Positions 34,135 through 42,748 of a stretch of DNA of 64,000 bases are shown here, one piece after another. The stretch covers positions 1,736,001 through 1,800,000 of the forward strand of contig OZ244213.1 in the NCBI GenBank assembly GCA_965216905.1, given 5' to 3'. Position 1 is the stretch's first letter; each line of letters begins with the position of its first letter. The position numbers and the translations under genes were made by a program. This DNA comes from G965216905 sp965216905. Its GTDB lineage: Bacteria > Actinomycetota > Acidimicrobiia > Spongiisociales > ZC4RG35. Below the pieces are notes generated by a model. That model did no database searches. It worked only from the letters and a program-made list of their open reading frames with translations, and was not told the DNA's origin.

Positions 34135-34879
34135 CCGCCGGAGCACGGCCCGACTCATATATGGAGGGTCCGCTGACCTCCCTTTCGGTCTCGGCGACCC
34201 TGCGACGCTCCAGGCCCTCCAGGATGAGGTCGAGGGCGAAGCGGAATTCGGTCTGGTCGTCGCACCATCCGATGGTGTCGTCGGGATGGTCGTGGGCGAT
34301 CTCGCCCATCATCTCGAGAAAGAGCGGCAGCTCTTCGGCCATGGCGGCCAGCATCTCATTGGCGGCGGCCTCGGCCTCGTCGATGTCGTCGGCGCTGTCC
34401 GGCTCGAACAACTCCTGGCTGAATCCCAGCGCCCGGCTCCCCAGGGCGTGCATGGCGTGGTGCACGAGATCGTAGGAGAACCCCCCGCCCCGCATGACCT
34501 CGAGCAACGTGTGGTAGTACCGCATCAGGGTGGGGCTGATGACGGTGCGTGACTCGATGACCTCGGGTGCCCATTTGTGCCGCATCATCACGGATCGGGC
34601 CGACATGATCAGGTTGCGCAATTGGGTGTCCCACGTGTCGCCGACGATCTCGGTGTCGATCTCCTCGATAATGGCGTCGACCACGGCGTTGAAGAGGTCG
34701 TCTTTGTTGGCGACGTGGTTGTACAGCGACATCGCTTCGACACCCAGCTCCGACCCCAGCTTGCGCATGCTCAACGCGTCGAGTCCGTGCGTGTCGGCGT
34801 AGTCGATCGCCGCCGCCACGACCCGTTCCCGACTGAGGGGTGTTCGCCGCTCGGGGGACTGTGGATTCGGTGCCGTCAT
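34085..34879 (-). CDS. TetR-family regulator (TetR_C type)
   Basis: A 264-residue repressor. Residues about 15-62 are the helix-turn-helix (RERVVAAAIDYADTHGLDAL ... RKLGSELGVEAMSLYNHVANKDDL). The C-terminal domain (TWDTQLRNLIMSARSVMMRHKWAPEVI) resembles TetR_C_1 ligand domains. It is divergent from the zinc-less alcohol dehydrogenase gene, and the shared region contains paired ACTTACACCGTAT repeats, so it probably represses that gene. A long charged C-terminal tail (about residues 225-264) is beyond the normal domain and is encoded over the ACT gene. Confidence 0.88.
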   Translation of the reverse strand: MTAPNPQSPERRTPLSRERVVAAAIDYADTHGLDALSMRKLGSELGVEAMSLYNHVANKDDLFNAVVDAIIEEIDTEIVGDTWDTQLRNLIMSARSVMMRHKWAPEVIESRTVISPTLMRYYHTLLEVMRGGGFSYDLVHHAMHALGSRALGFSQELFEPDSADDIDEAEAAANEMLAAMAEELPLFLEMMGEIAHDHPDDTIGWCDDQTEFRFALDLILEGLERRRVAETEREVSGPSIYESGRAPAVSSPDPGRRELRRRRS

Positions 34880-34941
34880 CGGTTGACCCGTTCGGTATCG
34901 AGGTGAGTGTACGGAGACAGAGCGCTATCCGGCCTTGACGA

Positions 34942-34989
34942 ACTTACACCGTATACGGTAGCGTCGCAGCCATCATACTTACACCGTAT
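34942..34989. promoter_or_regulatory. Two TetR operator copies and promoter before the oxidoreductase gene
   Basis: ACTTACACCGTAT occurs at 34942-34954 and again at 34977-34989. The first continues into the perfect palindrome ACCGTATACGGT (34948-34959). A TTGACG (34935-34940), 18-nt spacer, TAGCGT (34959-34964) promoter overlaps the first copy. The second copy covers a possible ATG at 34988. Confidence 0.7.
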
Positions 34990-35014
34990 GTACGACTCCG
35001 CGGGAAGGACCACC

Positions 35015-36061
35015 ATGACGGCTGCAGATCGAACCACTCCGGACCGAATCGGCTCGGATCCACCGACGCAGGTCACACCGACTCCGGTCATGATGCAGGC
35101 GATCACCCAGTCGAGCTACGGCGACGCCGGCGTACTGTCGCTCTCGGAGGTCGACCGACCTGCTCCCGGCGTCGGTGAGGTCCGGGTCCGGGTCCACGCA
35201 TCGTCGATGAACCCGGCCGATTGGCATTCGATCACCGGGACCCCCTTCCCGGTCCGGTTGGAACGGGGATTGACTCGACCCAAACACCCGATTCCCGGAA
35301 TCGATCTCGCCGGGATCGTCGACGAGCTGGGAGGCGGGGTCACCGAGTTCGAGGTCGGAGATGCCGTCTATGGCGAAGTGAGGGCCGCGTATGCCGAGTA
35401 CGCGGCCGTGCCCGCCGATGCCGTCGTTCCGAAGCCATCCCGCCTCGACTTCGCCCAGGCCGCCACGATGCCGGTGGCCGGCCTCACTGCTCTCCAAGGC
35501 CTCCGAGACATCGGTGGAATCCATCGCGGCCATGCGGTGCTCGTCAACGGCGCCTCGGGCGGGGTGGGAACGTTCGCCGTCCAGATCGCCAAGGCGATGG
35601 GTGCCGTGGTCACCGCAGTCTGCAGTACCCGCAATCTGGAGATGGTCCGTTCGATCGGCGCCGACGACGTGATCGACTACACGGATGCGGACTTCACGCG
35701 GAGCGGCCCGTACGACCTCATCCTCGATTGTGTCGGGGATCGCTCGGTGGCCGACTGCCGGCGGGCGATGGCACCCGGGGGCGTCTACGTGGCGGTCGGC
35801 GGACCGAAGAGAATGAGTCGGTTGCTGGCCCGGGCGGCGTGGATGGCGATCCGATCGATCGGGTCGAGTCGCAAGATGCGTCTCGTGATCGCCAAGGCCA
35901 GGCCGGCCGACCTGGTGACGCTGGCCGAGATGGCCGACGCCGGCGACATCGTTCCGGTCATCGACCGCACCTATCCCCTCGCCGGGGTGCCCGATGCGGT
36001 TCGGAACCAGGGAGCGGGCCACGCCCGGGGCAAGACCGTCATCGCGATCCGGGAGGGCTGA
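35015..36061 (+). CDS. NAD(P)-dependent quinone oxidoreductase/zinc-free alcohol dehydrogenase
   Basis: A 348-residue medium-chain dehydrogenase. The GroES-like N-terminal half has HASSMNPADWHSITG and PGIDLAGIVDELG. The Rossmann half has VLVNGASGGVGTFAVQIAKAMG near residue 185, then SIGADDVIDY. No catalytic zinc Cys/His set is present, so it fits the quinone-oxidoreductase subfamily. ATG 35015 with an upstream GGGAAGG is preferred to ATG 34988, which lies inside an operator repeat. Likely induced when the divergent TetR releases its operators. Confidence 0.88.
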   Translation: MTAADRTTPDRIGSDPPTQVTPTPVMMQAITQSSYGDAGVLSLSEVDRPAPGVGEVRVRVHASSMNPADWHSITGTPFPVRLERGLTRPKHPIPGIDLAGIVDELGGGVTEFEVGDAVYGEVRAAYAEYAAVPADAVVPKPSRLDFAQAATMPVAGLTALQGLRDIGGIHRGHAVLVNGASGGVGTFAVQIAKAMGAVVTAVCSTRNLEMVRSIGADDVIDYTDADFTRSGPYDLILDCVGDRSVADCRRAMAPGGVYVAVGGPKRMSRLLARAAWMAIRSIGSSRKMRLVIAKARPADLVTLAEMADAGDIVPVIDRTYPLAGVPDAVRNQGAGHARGKTVIAIREG

Positions 36062-36062
36062 G

Positions 36063-36446
36063 ATGCCAATGCCACGATGGTGGGGTCATGTCAACAAACG
36101 CGTCTTCAACCCGAGGGAGATCCGCAAAGGAGTTCGGCCGGTGCTCATCCACACCGGCAGGACGTCGGGGCGGGAGTACGAGACCCCGCTCGACGCGCAT
36201 CCCGTCGAAGGCGGGTACGTCTTCATCCTGGTCTACGGACCGCGGTCCGACTGGGTCCAGAATGTCTTGGCGGCGGGGACGGCCCGGCTGCGCAGCGACG
36301 GTGGGGTCGTGGAGTTGGTAGAACCCCGCCTGATCTCCGAGGACGAGGCGTGGAGCGTCCTCGGCGACCAGGTTCAGCGACCCCCGGCCATGCTGAACGT
36401 GACCGACTATCTGCGGATGGATGCCCCCTCGCCGGCCGGCGGGTGA
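36063..36446 (+). CDS. F420-type nitroreductase-family (DDN) protein
   Basis: A 127-residue split-barrel protein. VRPVLIHTGRTSGREYETPL near residue 30 is the conserved TGR(x)SG(x)xR start of deazaflavin-dependent (DDN) nitroreductases. FILVYGPRSDWVQNVLAAG and the downstream YLRMD complete it. These proteins use F420H2 or bind similar cofactors. It begins 1 nt after the stop of the oxidoreductase gene, so it is in the same TetR-controlled operon. Substrate unknown. Confidence 0.85.
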   Translation: MPMPRWWGHVNKRVFNPREIRKGVRPVLIHTGRTSGREYETPLDAHPVEGGYVFILVYGPRSDWVQNVLAAGTARLRSDGGVVELVEPRLISEDEAWSVLGDQVQRPPAMLNVTDYLRMDAPSPAGG

Positions 36447-36498
36447 GGCCGGTCGCGACCCGCAACCTGGCAGAGACTTCCCGATGCGGTCGCGGCCG

Positions 36499-39003
36499 CT
36501 ACTCGGGTTTGAGGAGGAGGACGTTGCGTGTGTCGGTGTCGATCTGTCCTTGGGTCCAGCGCATGGGATGGGCACGCCCCTCGATCCACAGATCGTTTTG
36601 GTCGAAGTAGTGCCGGGAGAAGATGTGCCCCGATTGGCCGGTCGTATGGACCGATACCGACTTCGACAGGTCGTCCAAGTCGATGACCATGCGCATCGAG
36701 GGCACGGCGTGCACGGCATAACCCTCCGATGCCAACCATCCGATGGCGTTGACGATCGCCGATCCTCCACCCACCTCCGGTGGTGCTGTGCGGTTGAACA
36801 GCGCCTCGATCGGGGCGATGCCCGACTGACCGAGGGTTTGATTCTCGAAGGAGGCGGTGTGGAGGTCGCCCCATCGCCACGCCGACGGGTCGTCGCCCAG
36901 CAGGTCGACGAGTTCGGAGTAGGCCGCCTGCATGGCATGGATCAGGACGTCGTCACGGCGCTCGACCCGATCGGGCGAGTTGACCTCGTCCCACCAGGGG
37001 TCGTCGGGTACGTCCAGCAGGCGGCGGACGGTTTCGAAGTATCGACCGTTTCCGTCGGCCGGGAAGTCCTCGGGGAGCTCGTCGAATGCGGTTGCGAGCA
37101 CCTGTCTCCACACCGCGGCGTACGTTGCGGCACCGGCCGAGTCGGCGTCCATGAGGTACGGCTCGACCGCCTCCATCCATGGGCCGAGGACCCCTTGGAC
37201 GATCGCCACCTCCGGCAACTCGGACTCGATGGCCAGCAGCGCGGGGACCAGCGTCTCGGCGGAACCGTCGTAGGTGTCGGTCTGGATCGACTGCATCACG
37301 GCGACGTCGGCCTCGGTGAGCGGTTCGATGAGGTTCTCGATGCGTTCCGCCCGGAACCCGTACGCATGGTCGATCCCGATGAACCGGGGATCGGCCGCAT
37401 CGACCACCGGCTGGTTGGCCGTGGCGATGAAGCCCCGCTCGGGATCGAACTCGCGCGGCATGTCTTCGTAGTCGATGAAGCCGACCCATTCGTGATCGTC
37501 GGTCCACCCGGGGACCGGGTACCGGCCGTTGCCAGATGCCCGGACCGGCACCCGGCCGGTGGACTGATATCCGATGTGGCCGTCGACGTCGGCGTAGACG
37601 AAGTTTTGACCGGCGATGTCGAACTTGGAGAGGGCACGACGGAACTCGTCCCAGTCCGAGGCTCGGTTGAGGTCGAGGAATGCCTCGAAAGTCCTGGCGG
37701 GTTCGAGGGCGGTCCACCGCATGGCGATGGCGTACGGCGAGGGAACGTCGACCACCCCTCCGGGCTCCAAGCCATCGAGATCCCCGTAGAGCCCGGAGAT
37801 GACGGGACCGTGCCGGGTACTGCGGATCTCGAGCTCGACGGGGTCGGATCCAGCCACTTCGATCGTCTCGGTGCGGACCTCCATGTCGCGGAACGTCCCG
37901 TTCACCTCGTAGCGGTTCGGGTCGGTTGGATCGATGCGCTCGACGAAGAGATCGAGCGAGTCGGGCGCCTGGTTGGTCACACCCCACGCGATTCGGGCGT
38001 TGTGACCCAGCACGACTCCCGGCACACCCGCGAACGAAAAGCCGGTGACCGCGTACGGACATGCCGGGCTCACCGATGCACAGCGAAGATCGACCTCGTA
38101 CCAGATCGATGGCATCTGGATGCCGAGGTGGGGATCGTTGGCGAGCAGCGGTCGACCGCTGGCGGTCTTGGACCCGCTCAACACCCAGTTGTTGGAGCCG
38201 ATGCCGTCGAAGGCACCACCGGTGACGTCGTCGACGGCTTCGATGCCGTGCTGCACGTCGGCGAGCAGCAGCGTCGTGGTGGCGGGTTCGAGCAGAGCGG
38301 TCGGGTCGACGCCGCCACCCGAGACGTCCTCACGCACGATCACCGGATGGTCATCCGGGTAGGGGGGGTAGAGCTTCTCGACCTGTTCGAGGGGAATGGT
38401 CTGGCTCAACACCGAACGTTCGATCTCTGCGTCCAAGGACGCCCGTAGGTCCCACGCCATGACCTTCGCCCAGGCGAGCGTATCGACCGGAGTCCAGGGG
38501 TCCGGTTCATATCCGGGGTTCTGGATCCCCACGACCAGATACTCGAACGACAGCCGGACGCCGCTCCGCTCATCCAGGTAGGCGTTCACGCCTTCCGCAT
38601 AGGCGTCGAGGATCCCGCGGAGCTCGTCGTCGGCCGCTTCGTATTCCTGGGCGGCGATCCGGTGGAATCCGAGCGTCCGGAGAAAGCTGTCGGCGTCGAC
38701 CTGACTCGCACCGAACAACTCGGACAAGCGGCCGCCGCTGACATGCCGCCAGAAGTCCATCTGCCAGAAACGGTCTTGGGCGTGGACATAGCCCTGGGTG
38801 AGAAACAGGTCGTGCGAGGTCTCGGCGGTGATGTGGGGGACACCGTCGATGTCCCGTATCACCTGGGCTGGGGCGTCGAGTCCGGCAATCACGGTCTCGC
38901 CCTGGACATCGGGAAAAGCTCGCCAGATCAGCACTCCCACGGCGATGAGGATCACCACGACGATGACCGCCAGCCCTTCGAGCGTCCGGATCAACCATCG
39001 CAT
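36499..39003 (-). CDS. Penicillin acylase/amidase-family N-terminal nucleophile hydrolase
   Basis: An 834-residue precursor of the penicillin-amidase family (PF01804). Residues about 5-28 are a membrane anchor or signal. The A chain runs to about residue 269 (YVHAQDRFWQMDFWRHVSGG). Autocleavage would expose Ser270 in DGIGSNNWVLSG, the nucleophile at the start of the B chain, followed by RPLLANDPHLGIQMPS and GVPGVVLGHNARIAWGVTN. Such enzymes cleave acyl amides (penicillins, acyl-homoserine lactones, N-acyl amino acids); the true substrate is unknown. It stands alone and is convergent with the DDN gene. Confidence 0.92.
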   Translation of the reverse strand: MRWLIRTLEGLAVIVVVILIAVGVLIWRAFPDVQGETVIAGLDAPAQVIRDIDGVPHITAETSHDLFLTQGYVHAQDRFWQMDFWRHVSGGRLSELFGASQVDADSFLRTLGFHRIAAQEYEAADDELRGILDAYAEGVNAYLDERSGVRLSFEYLVVGIQNPGYEPDPWTPVDTLAWAKVMAWDLRASLDAEIERSVLSQTIPLEQVEKLYPPYPDDHPVIVREDVSGGGVDPTALLEPATTTLLLADVQHGIEAVDDVTGGAFDGIGSNNWVLSGSKTASGRPLLANDPHLGIQMPSIWYEVDLRCASVSPACPYAVTGFSFAGVPGVVLGHNARIAWGVTNQAPDSLDLFVERIDPTDPNRYEVNGTFRDMEVRTETIEVAGSDPVELEIRSTRHGPVISGLYGDLDGLEPGGVVDVPSPYAIAMRWTALEPARTFEAFLDLNRASDWDEFRRALSKFDIAGQNFVYADVDGHIGYQSTGRVPVRASGNGRYPVPGWTDDHEWVGFIDYEDMPREFDPERGFIATANQPVVDAADPRFIGIDHAYGFRAERIENLIEPLTEADVAVMQSIQTDTYDGSAETLVPALLAIESELPEVAIVQGVLGPWMEAVEPYLMDADSAGAATYAAVWRQVLATAFDELPEDFPADGNGRYFETVRRLLDVPDDPWWDEVNSPDRVERRDDVLIHAMQAAYSELVDLLGDDPSAWRWGDLHTASFENQTLGQSGIAPIEALFNRTAPPEVGGGSAIVNAIGWLASEGYAVHAVPSMRMVIDLDDLSKSVSVHTTGQSGHIFSRHYFDQNDLWIEGRAHPMRWTQGQIDTDTRNVLLLKPE

Positions 39004-39110
39004 GACGGGTCAGCCTATCCGCCGATCCGATCGAGTGATGTCCCGCATCCCATCGGCGTGCTGTACCCGGACCACCGTGTTTCCGGATTCCGGCGATAGG
39101 CTTCCTGCTC

Positions 39111-39572
39111 ATGGGGATGAAGCCACTCTTGATCGTTCTCGCAGTCGGGTTGGCCGCTTGTGCCGAAGCCGGTGATCCGGCCGAGGTGACCGTTCCGCTA
39201 CCGCCGACCGTGGAGGTTCCCGAGAGCACGACGAGCACCGGTGCGATCGCCACGACCACCACGACCCAGGCCACCACCACGACGACGGTGGCGACGACCA
39301 CCACCATCCCGGGCGTGACCATCGACGTGGCGGTGGCGGAGGGTGCCGTCACCGGCGGTGGAGAGGTGGCCGTTCCGCTCGGCGAGGCAGTGACACTGCG
39401 GGTCACGTCCGATGTCGCCGATGAGATCCACGTCCATACCTACGACCTCTACGCCGATGTCGAGGCGGGCGGTACGGCCACCCTCGAGTTCGTGGCCGAT
39501 GTCCCCGGGGTCCACGAGATCGAACTCGAGTCGGCCGGTCTCGAACTGGTTTCGTTGGAGGTCGGTGGGTGA
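39111..39572 (+). CDS. Lipoprotein with Thr-rich linker and cupredoxin-like domain
   Basis: A 153-residue lipoprotein. The lipobox is VGLAAC (Cys about residue 17). A Thr-rich linker of about 30 residues follows. A roughly 85-residue beta-sandwich (TLRVTSDVADEIHVHTYDLY, VEAGGTATLEFVADVPGVHEIEL) then resembles cupredoxin-fold domains, with HVH and a later His but no Cys/Met copper set. The TAGGCT -10-like box (39097-39102) ends 8 nt before the ATG, suggesting a leaderless message. Its stop overlaps the next gene's GTG. Function unknown. Confidence 0.75.
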   Translation: MGMKPLLIVLAVGLAACAEAGDPAEVTVPLPPTVEVPESTTSTGAIATTTTTQATTTTTVATTTTIPGVTIDVAVAEGAVTGGGEVAVPLGEAVTLRVTSDVADEIHVHTYDLYADVEAGGTATLEFVADVPGVHEIELESAGLELVSLEVGG

Positions 39573-40942
39573 GGCCGACTCGGAGCGCCATTGGCGCCAC
39601 AGGTCTGGTTCTGCTCATCGGGTTGGCCGCACCGGCGGCGGCACACGGCATCGGCGGCCGTCAGGATCTGGACATTCCGCTTCAGTTCTTCGTGGTCGGA
39701 GCTGGAGTGGTCCTGGTGATCACGTTTGCAGGGTTGGCGGTGCTGTGGCCCGAACCTCGGCTGCAGGCACTCCCCGCCCCACGACCGATGACCGCCGGCT
39801 GGCTGCGACCGGTGGGTCAGGTGTTGGCGGTGCTGGGCTTGGCGGGGCTTCTGGTGGTGGTCGTGGCCGGAATGATCGGAGTGCAGTCGAGTGCGCGGAA
39901 TCCCGCCCCGGTGCTGGTCTTCGTTTGGTTCTGGCTCGTGCTCCCCTTCGCATCGGGCCTTGTCGGAGACCTCTATCGATGGGCCGATCCGTGGCGGTGG
40001 ATCCGGCCCGGCTTCGGTGTCGGCTCCAACCACGATCGCCCGCACGGCTCGTTGACCGCCGCCACCGTCGTTCTGATGCTCTTCGTGTGGCAGGAGGTGG
40101 TGTCTCCGTTCGACCAGCCGCGAGCGCTCGGCGTGATGGCCGCGCTGTACACGATCTATCTGATGGTGGCGGCGGCTCGCGGTGCTCGGGCCGACGATGC
40201 CGACGGCTTCTACGTGTACAACCGGTACTTCGGGGCCATGGGCCCGATCGGCGTGGACGACGATGGAGCCACCGGATGGTTCGGGTGGCTGCGGCGGCTC
40301 CCGAGCCTTCCCGAACAACGGGGAATGGTTGCCTTCGTGGTTGCCATGATCGGAACCGTCACCTTCGATGGTGCCGGTGGCACCGATTGGTGGACCACGA
40401 TCTTCGAGACTCCAGTTCGCCGGCTCGTCGAGGCGTTGGGCATCGAAGGCTCCGCGGCGCTGGTCGTCGCACGGACCGCGGGGTTGGTGGTCGTGGTAGC
40501 CCTCATCTACGGCGCCTATCTGTTGGCCTGCACGGCGGCGGCCCGGTTCGGAGGTCGTGGGGGCGGACGGTGGGTCGCACGCCGGTTCGCGCATTCGCTG
40601 ATCCCCATCGCCTTCGCGTATGCCTTCGCGCACTACTTCACGTTGGTGCTCTTCGAGGGTCAGCTGTTGTGGTCGACGATGTCGGATCCATTCGGGATGG
40701 GCTGGGACCTCTTCGGGACGGCTGACCGCGACATCGACTTCTCGCTCATCCAGAACGGGTCGGCGTGGGTGTGGTACGTCCAGGTGGCCGTCATCGTCGG
40801 CGGACACGTCGCCGGGGTGGTGCTGGCCCACGATCGAGCCCTGGCCGACTTCGAGGGTCCAAGGGCGGTCCGCTCGCAGTACGCCATGCTGGTCTTGATG
40901 GTGTTTCTGACCGGGCTGGGGCTCGCCATCCTCTCGGCATGA
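39569..40942 (+). CDS. Polytopic membrane protein of unknown function
   Basis: A 457-residue protein with an Ala-rich signal-like N-terminus ending AAPAAAHGIGG. About ten membrane spans follow. DIPLQFFVVGAGVVLV, LPFASGLVGDLYRWADPWRW and HSLIPIAFAYAFAHYFTLVL stand out, with several membrane-embedded His. Similar actinobacterial proteins are sometimes labelled fenitrothion hydrolase, a name that says little about the native role. It is coupled by GTGA to the cupredoxin-like lipoprotein and by ATGA to a small membrane protein, so the three probably work together. Confidence 0.7.
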   Translation: MRPTRSAIGATGLVLLIGLAAPAAAHGIGGRQDLDIPLQFFVVGAGVVLVITFAGLAVLWPEPRLQALPAPRPMTAGWLRPVGQVLAVLGLAGLLVVVVAGMIGVQSSARNPAPVLVFVWFWLVLPFASGLVGDLYRWADPWRWIRPGFGVGSNHDRPHGSLTAATVVLMLFVWQEVVSPFDQPRALGVMAALYTIYLMVAAARGARADDADGFYVYNRYFGAMGPIGVDDDGATGWFGWLRRLPSLPEQRGMVAFVVAMIGTVTFDGAGGTDWWTTIFETPVRRLVEALGIEGSAALVVARTAGLVVVVALIYGAYLLACTAAARFGGRGGGRWVARRFAHSLIPIAFAYAFAHYFTLVLFEGQLLWSTMSDPFGMGWDLFGTADRDIDFSLIQNGSAWVWYVQVAVIVGGHVAGVVLAHDRALADFEGPRAVRSQYAMLVLMVFLTGLGLAILSA

Positions 40943-41166
40943 CCAGCGATTTGGTCCTGGCGGCAAGTTGGGTCCTGGGTCACGGCTCGGGTATCGACGA
41001 CATCGCCTGGTTCGCCATCCCCGCGCTCTTGGCGATCTTCGTCGTCCGGCGGGCGGAACGGCGCGCCGCCCGCCGCCACCGCGGCGATGCGCCCGAGCCG
41101 GGGGCCGGAACCGGGTCGACGGATGTCCCCGGTGTCGAACCGCTATCCTCCGACGCCGATGAGTGA
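40939..41166 (+). CDS. Small single-span membrane protein
   Basis: A 75-residue protein. IAWFAIPALLAIFVV (about residues 22-36) is a single hydrophobic span. It is followed by an Arg-rich cytoplasmic stretch (RRAERRAARRHR) and an acidic tail. It overlaps the upstream membrane-protein stop by ATGA and the next gene's start by 8 nt. Function unknown; probably an accessory to its neighbours. Confidence 0.65.
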   Translation: MTSDLVLAASWVLGHGSGIDDIAWFAIPALLAIFVVRRAERRAARRHRGDAPEPGAGTGSTDVPGVEPLSSDADE

Positions 41167-42376
41167 CCTCGCCGCGGCTGCCGAAAAGCTCAACGTCCCG
41201 GAGGACATCCTCCAGCGCTCCGCCGCCGCCCGCGCTGATGCGTCGGGCACCGACACCGGGGCGGTCCTCGCGGCATGGGCGGGGGGTGCTGCCGCTCCAG
41301 CTGGCACTCCATCGGGCGGTGCGGCGCCGGCGGATCCCGTCCCCGCAGCAGGTGAGTCGTCCGCCGCGACGGATGAGACCGAGACCTCTGAGCCGACGCC
41401 GGCTGCCGAGGCCTCGACATCGAGCGTGGAGACGGCCGAACAGTCACCGGCCGGGATGGCCGAGGCCCCCCCGGGAGCGGTGGTGGTGGTCGAGGAACCC
41501 GAGCCGGCCGCCGAGCCGGAGCCCATCGGGCGCCGGCTGACCCTCGCCGGGCGGTCCGGCGCGGTGACCGGAGCCGTACTCGCCCTCATGGCATGGGTGT
41601 TCTCGGCGCAGTTCTTCCTTTCCAGGGCCACGTTCTTCGGCGAGGAGTCGGCGCGGTCCGCCGGAATCGAGGCCATGACCGGCCGGGTCGTCTTGGGTGC
41701 CATCCTGGCCTCCATTGCCATCGGCGTCATCGTCGCCGGAGTGGCGCGGGGCATCCCCGCCTATCTGAGCAGGGGAATGCGTCTCCGAACGGCACCGGTC
41801 TACTCATCGATCGTCGGAGGTGTCGTGGGGTTGGTGGTCGGCGCGCTGGTCGGTGCGCTGATCGTCGGTTTGGGAACGCCGGTCGAGACCGCCGAAGGCG
41901 TCTCCAACATCCCCATCATCCCGGCAGTGATCTGGAGCATGCTGCTCTGGGCCGGGGGAGGATGGTTGGTCGGAGCCGCCGTTCAGGGCGCGGCCGTTCC
42001 CGAGGCGGTCGCCGAGGAGGATCGGGAGGAGGTTCAGGCGGTGAGCCGCCGATTGGGCTCGGCCTTCGGAGTCCCGGTGGTCGCGGCAGTGGCCATCCTC
42101 GCGCTGGTGCTGTCGATGGCCTTCGTGTTCATCTCCTTCCCTCTGTTCGCACCGGTGACCGGCGTGATCGCTGCCGGGTCGATTCTCGCCTTCGCCGCGA
42201 TCTCGGCGTCGAAGCCGAAGATGCGGATCCGCAAGGCGGACGTGTTCGTCGGGGTAGCCGGTATCGCCGCCGTTCTGATCATCCTCCTCTCGCTGCTCCT
42301 GGCCTTGGGTCCCGAACCGGGACACGGTGAGGGTGAAGCCGAGGAGTCCGCCATCGCCGAAGAGGTCGCCGAGTAG
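41159..42376 (+). CDS. Membrane protein with long Ala/Glu/Pro-rich cytoplasmic N-terminus
   Basis: A 405-residue protein. Residues 1-25 (DLAAAAEKLNVPEDILQRSAAARA) form a short helical motif. Residues about 35-125 are low-complexity Ala/Glu/Pro/Thr. Then about seven membrane spans follow (AVTGAVLALMAWVFSAQFFL, GRVVLGAILASIAIGVIVAG, GGVVGLVVGALVGALIVGLG and others) and an acidic tail. No family recognised. TATCCT (41144-41149) ends 9 nt before the ATG. Confidence 0.72.
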   Translation: MSDLAAAAEKLNVPEDILQRSAAARADASGTDTGAVLAAWAGGAAAPAGTPSGGAAPADPVPAAGESSAATDETETSEPTPAAEASTSSVETAEQSPAGMAEAPPGAVVVVEEPEPAAEPEPIGRRLTLAGRSGAVTGAVLALMAWVFSAQFFLSRATFFGEESARSAGIEAMTGRVVLGAILASIAIGVIVAGVARGIPAYLSRGMRLRTAPVYSSIVGGVVGLVVGALVGALIVGLGTPVETAEGVSNIPIIPAVIWSMLLWAGGGWLVGAAVQGAAVPEAVAEEDREEVQAVSRRLGSAFGVPVVAAVAILALVLSMAFVFISFPLFAPVTGVIAAGSILAFAAISASKPKMRIRKADVFVGVAGIAAVLIILLSLLLALGPEPGHGEGEAEESAIAEEVAE

Positions 42377-42448
42377 GGGCGGCCCTCCGTCAGGGGGAAG
42401 CTCCCACCGTCCACGAGAACCGACCTGGGGCTTGCTGAGACCAACCCG

Positions 42449-42748
42449 TCAGCCGTCGTCCACGGTGAGGGCGTGGAGCAGTCCGTCGACGCTGGCGTAC
42501 TCGACCCTGACGGGCTCACCGCTGCGCAGATGCTCCCGAAGGTGGGGTTGGGGAAACAGGAACCTCGTGGAGTCGCCGACGGTCAGTGAGATCTCCCCAT
42601 CGTCGGTCAGCAGCGTGAAGCCGTCGACGCCGGCGAGATCGCCGTCGACACCGGTCACCAACCCGACGACGGTCCCCTCCGGCTCTCGACCACACCCCAC
42701 CATCAGCACACAACAGAGGAGGATCAGGAGGAGCCGGCCGCCGGTCAA
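42449..42748 (-). CDS. Small lipoprotein at the end of the oxidase cluster
   Basis: A 99-residue lipoprotein beginning at TTG 42748, which overlaps the ctaG stop as TTGA. The leader LTGGRLLLILLCCVLMVGC ends in a lipobox. The mature part is a short beta-rich domain (GTVVGLVTGVDGDLAGVDGF, ISLTVGDSTRFLFPQPHL). A longer frame exists upstream but lacks a plausible start outside ctaG. Role unknown; context suggests envelope function linked to the oxidase. Confidence 0.65.
   Translation of the reverse strand: MTGGRLLLILLCCVLMVGCGREPEGTVVGLVTGVDGDLAGVDGFTLLTDDGEISLTVGDSTRFLFPQPHLREHLRSGEPVRVEYASVDGLLHALTVDDG

Noticed and set aside
34988..35014. ATG 34988 as start of the quinone oxidoreductase
   Set aside because: It lies inside a TetR operator repeat and lacks a ribosome-binding site; ATG 35015 has GGGAAGG upstream and fits the family's length.
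36447..36498. Terminator between DDN and penicillin-acylase genes
   Set aside because: Only overlapping GC-rich self-complementary stretches, with no clean stem or U-tract.
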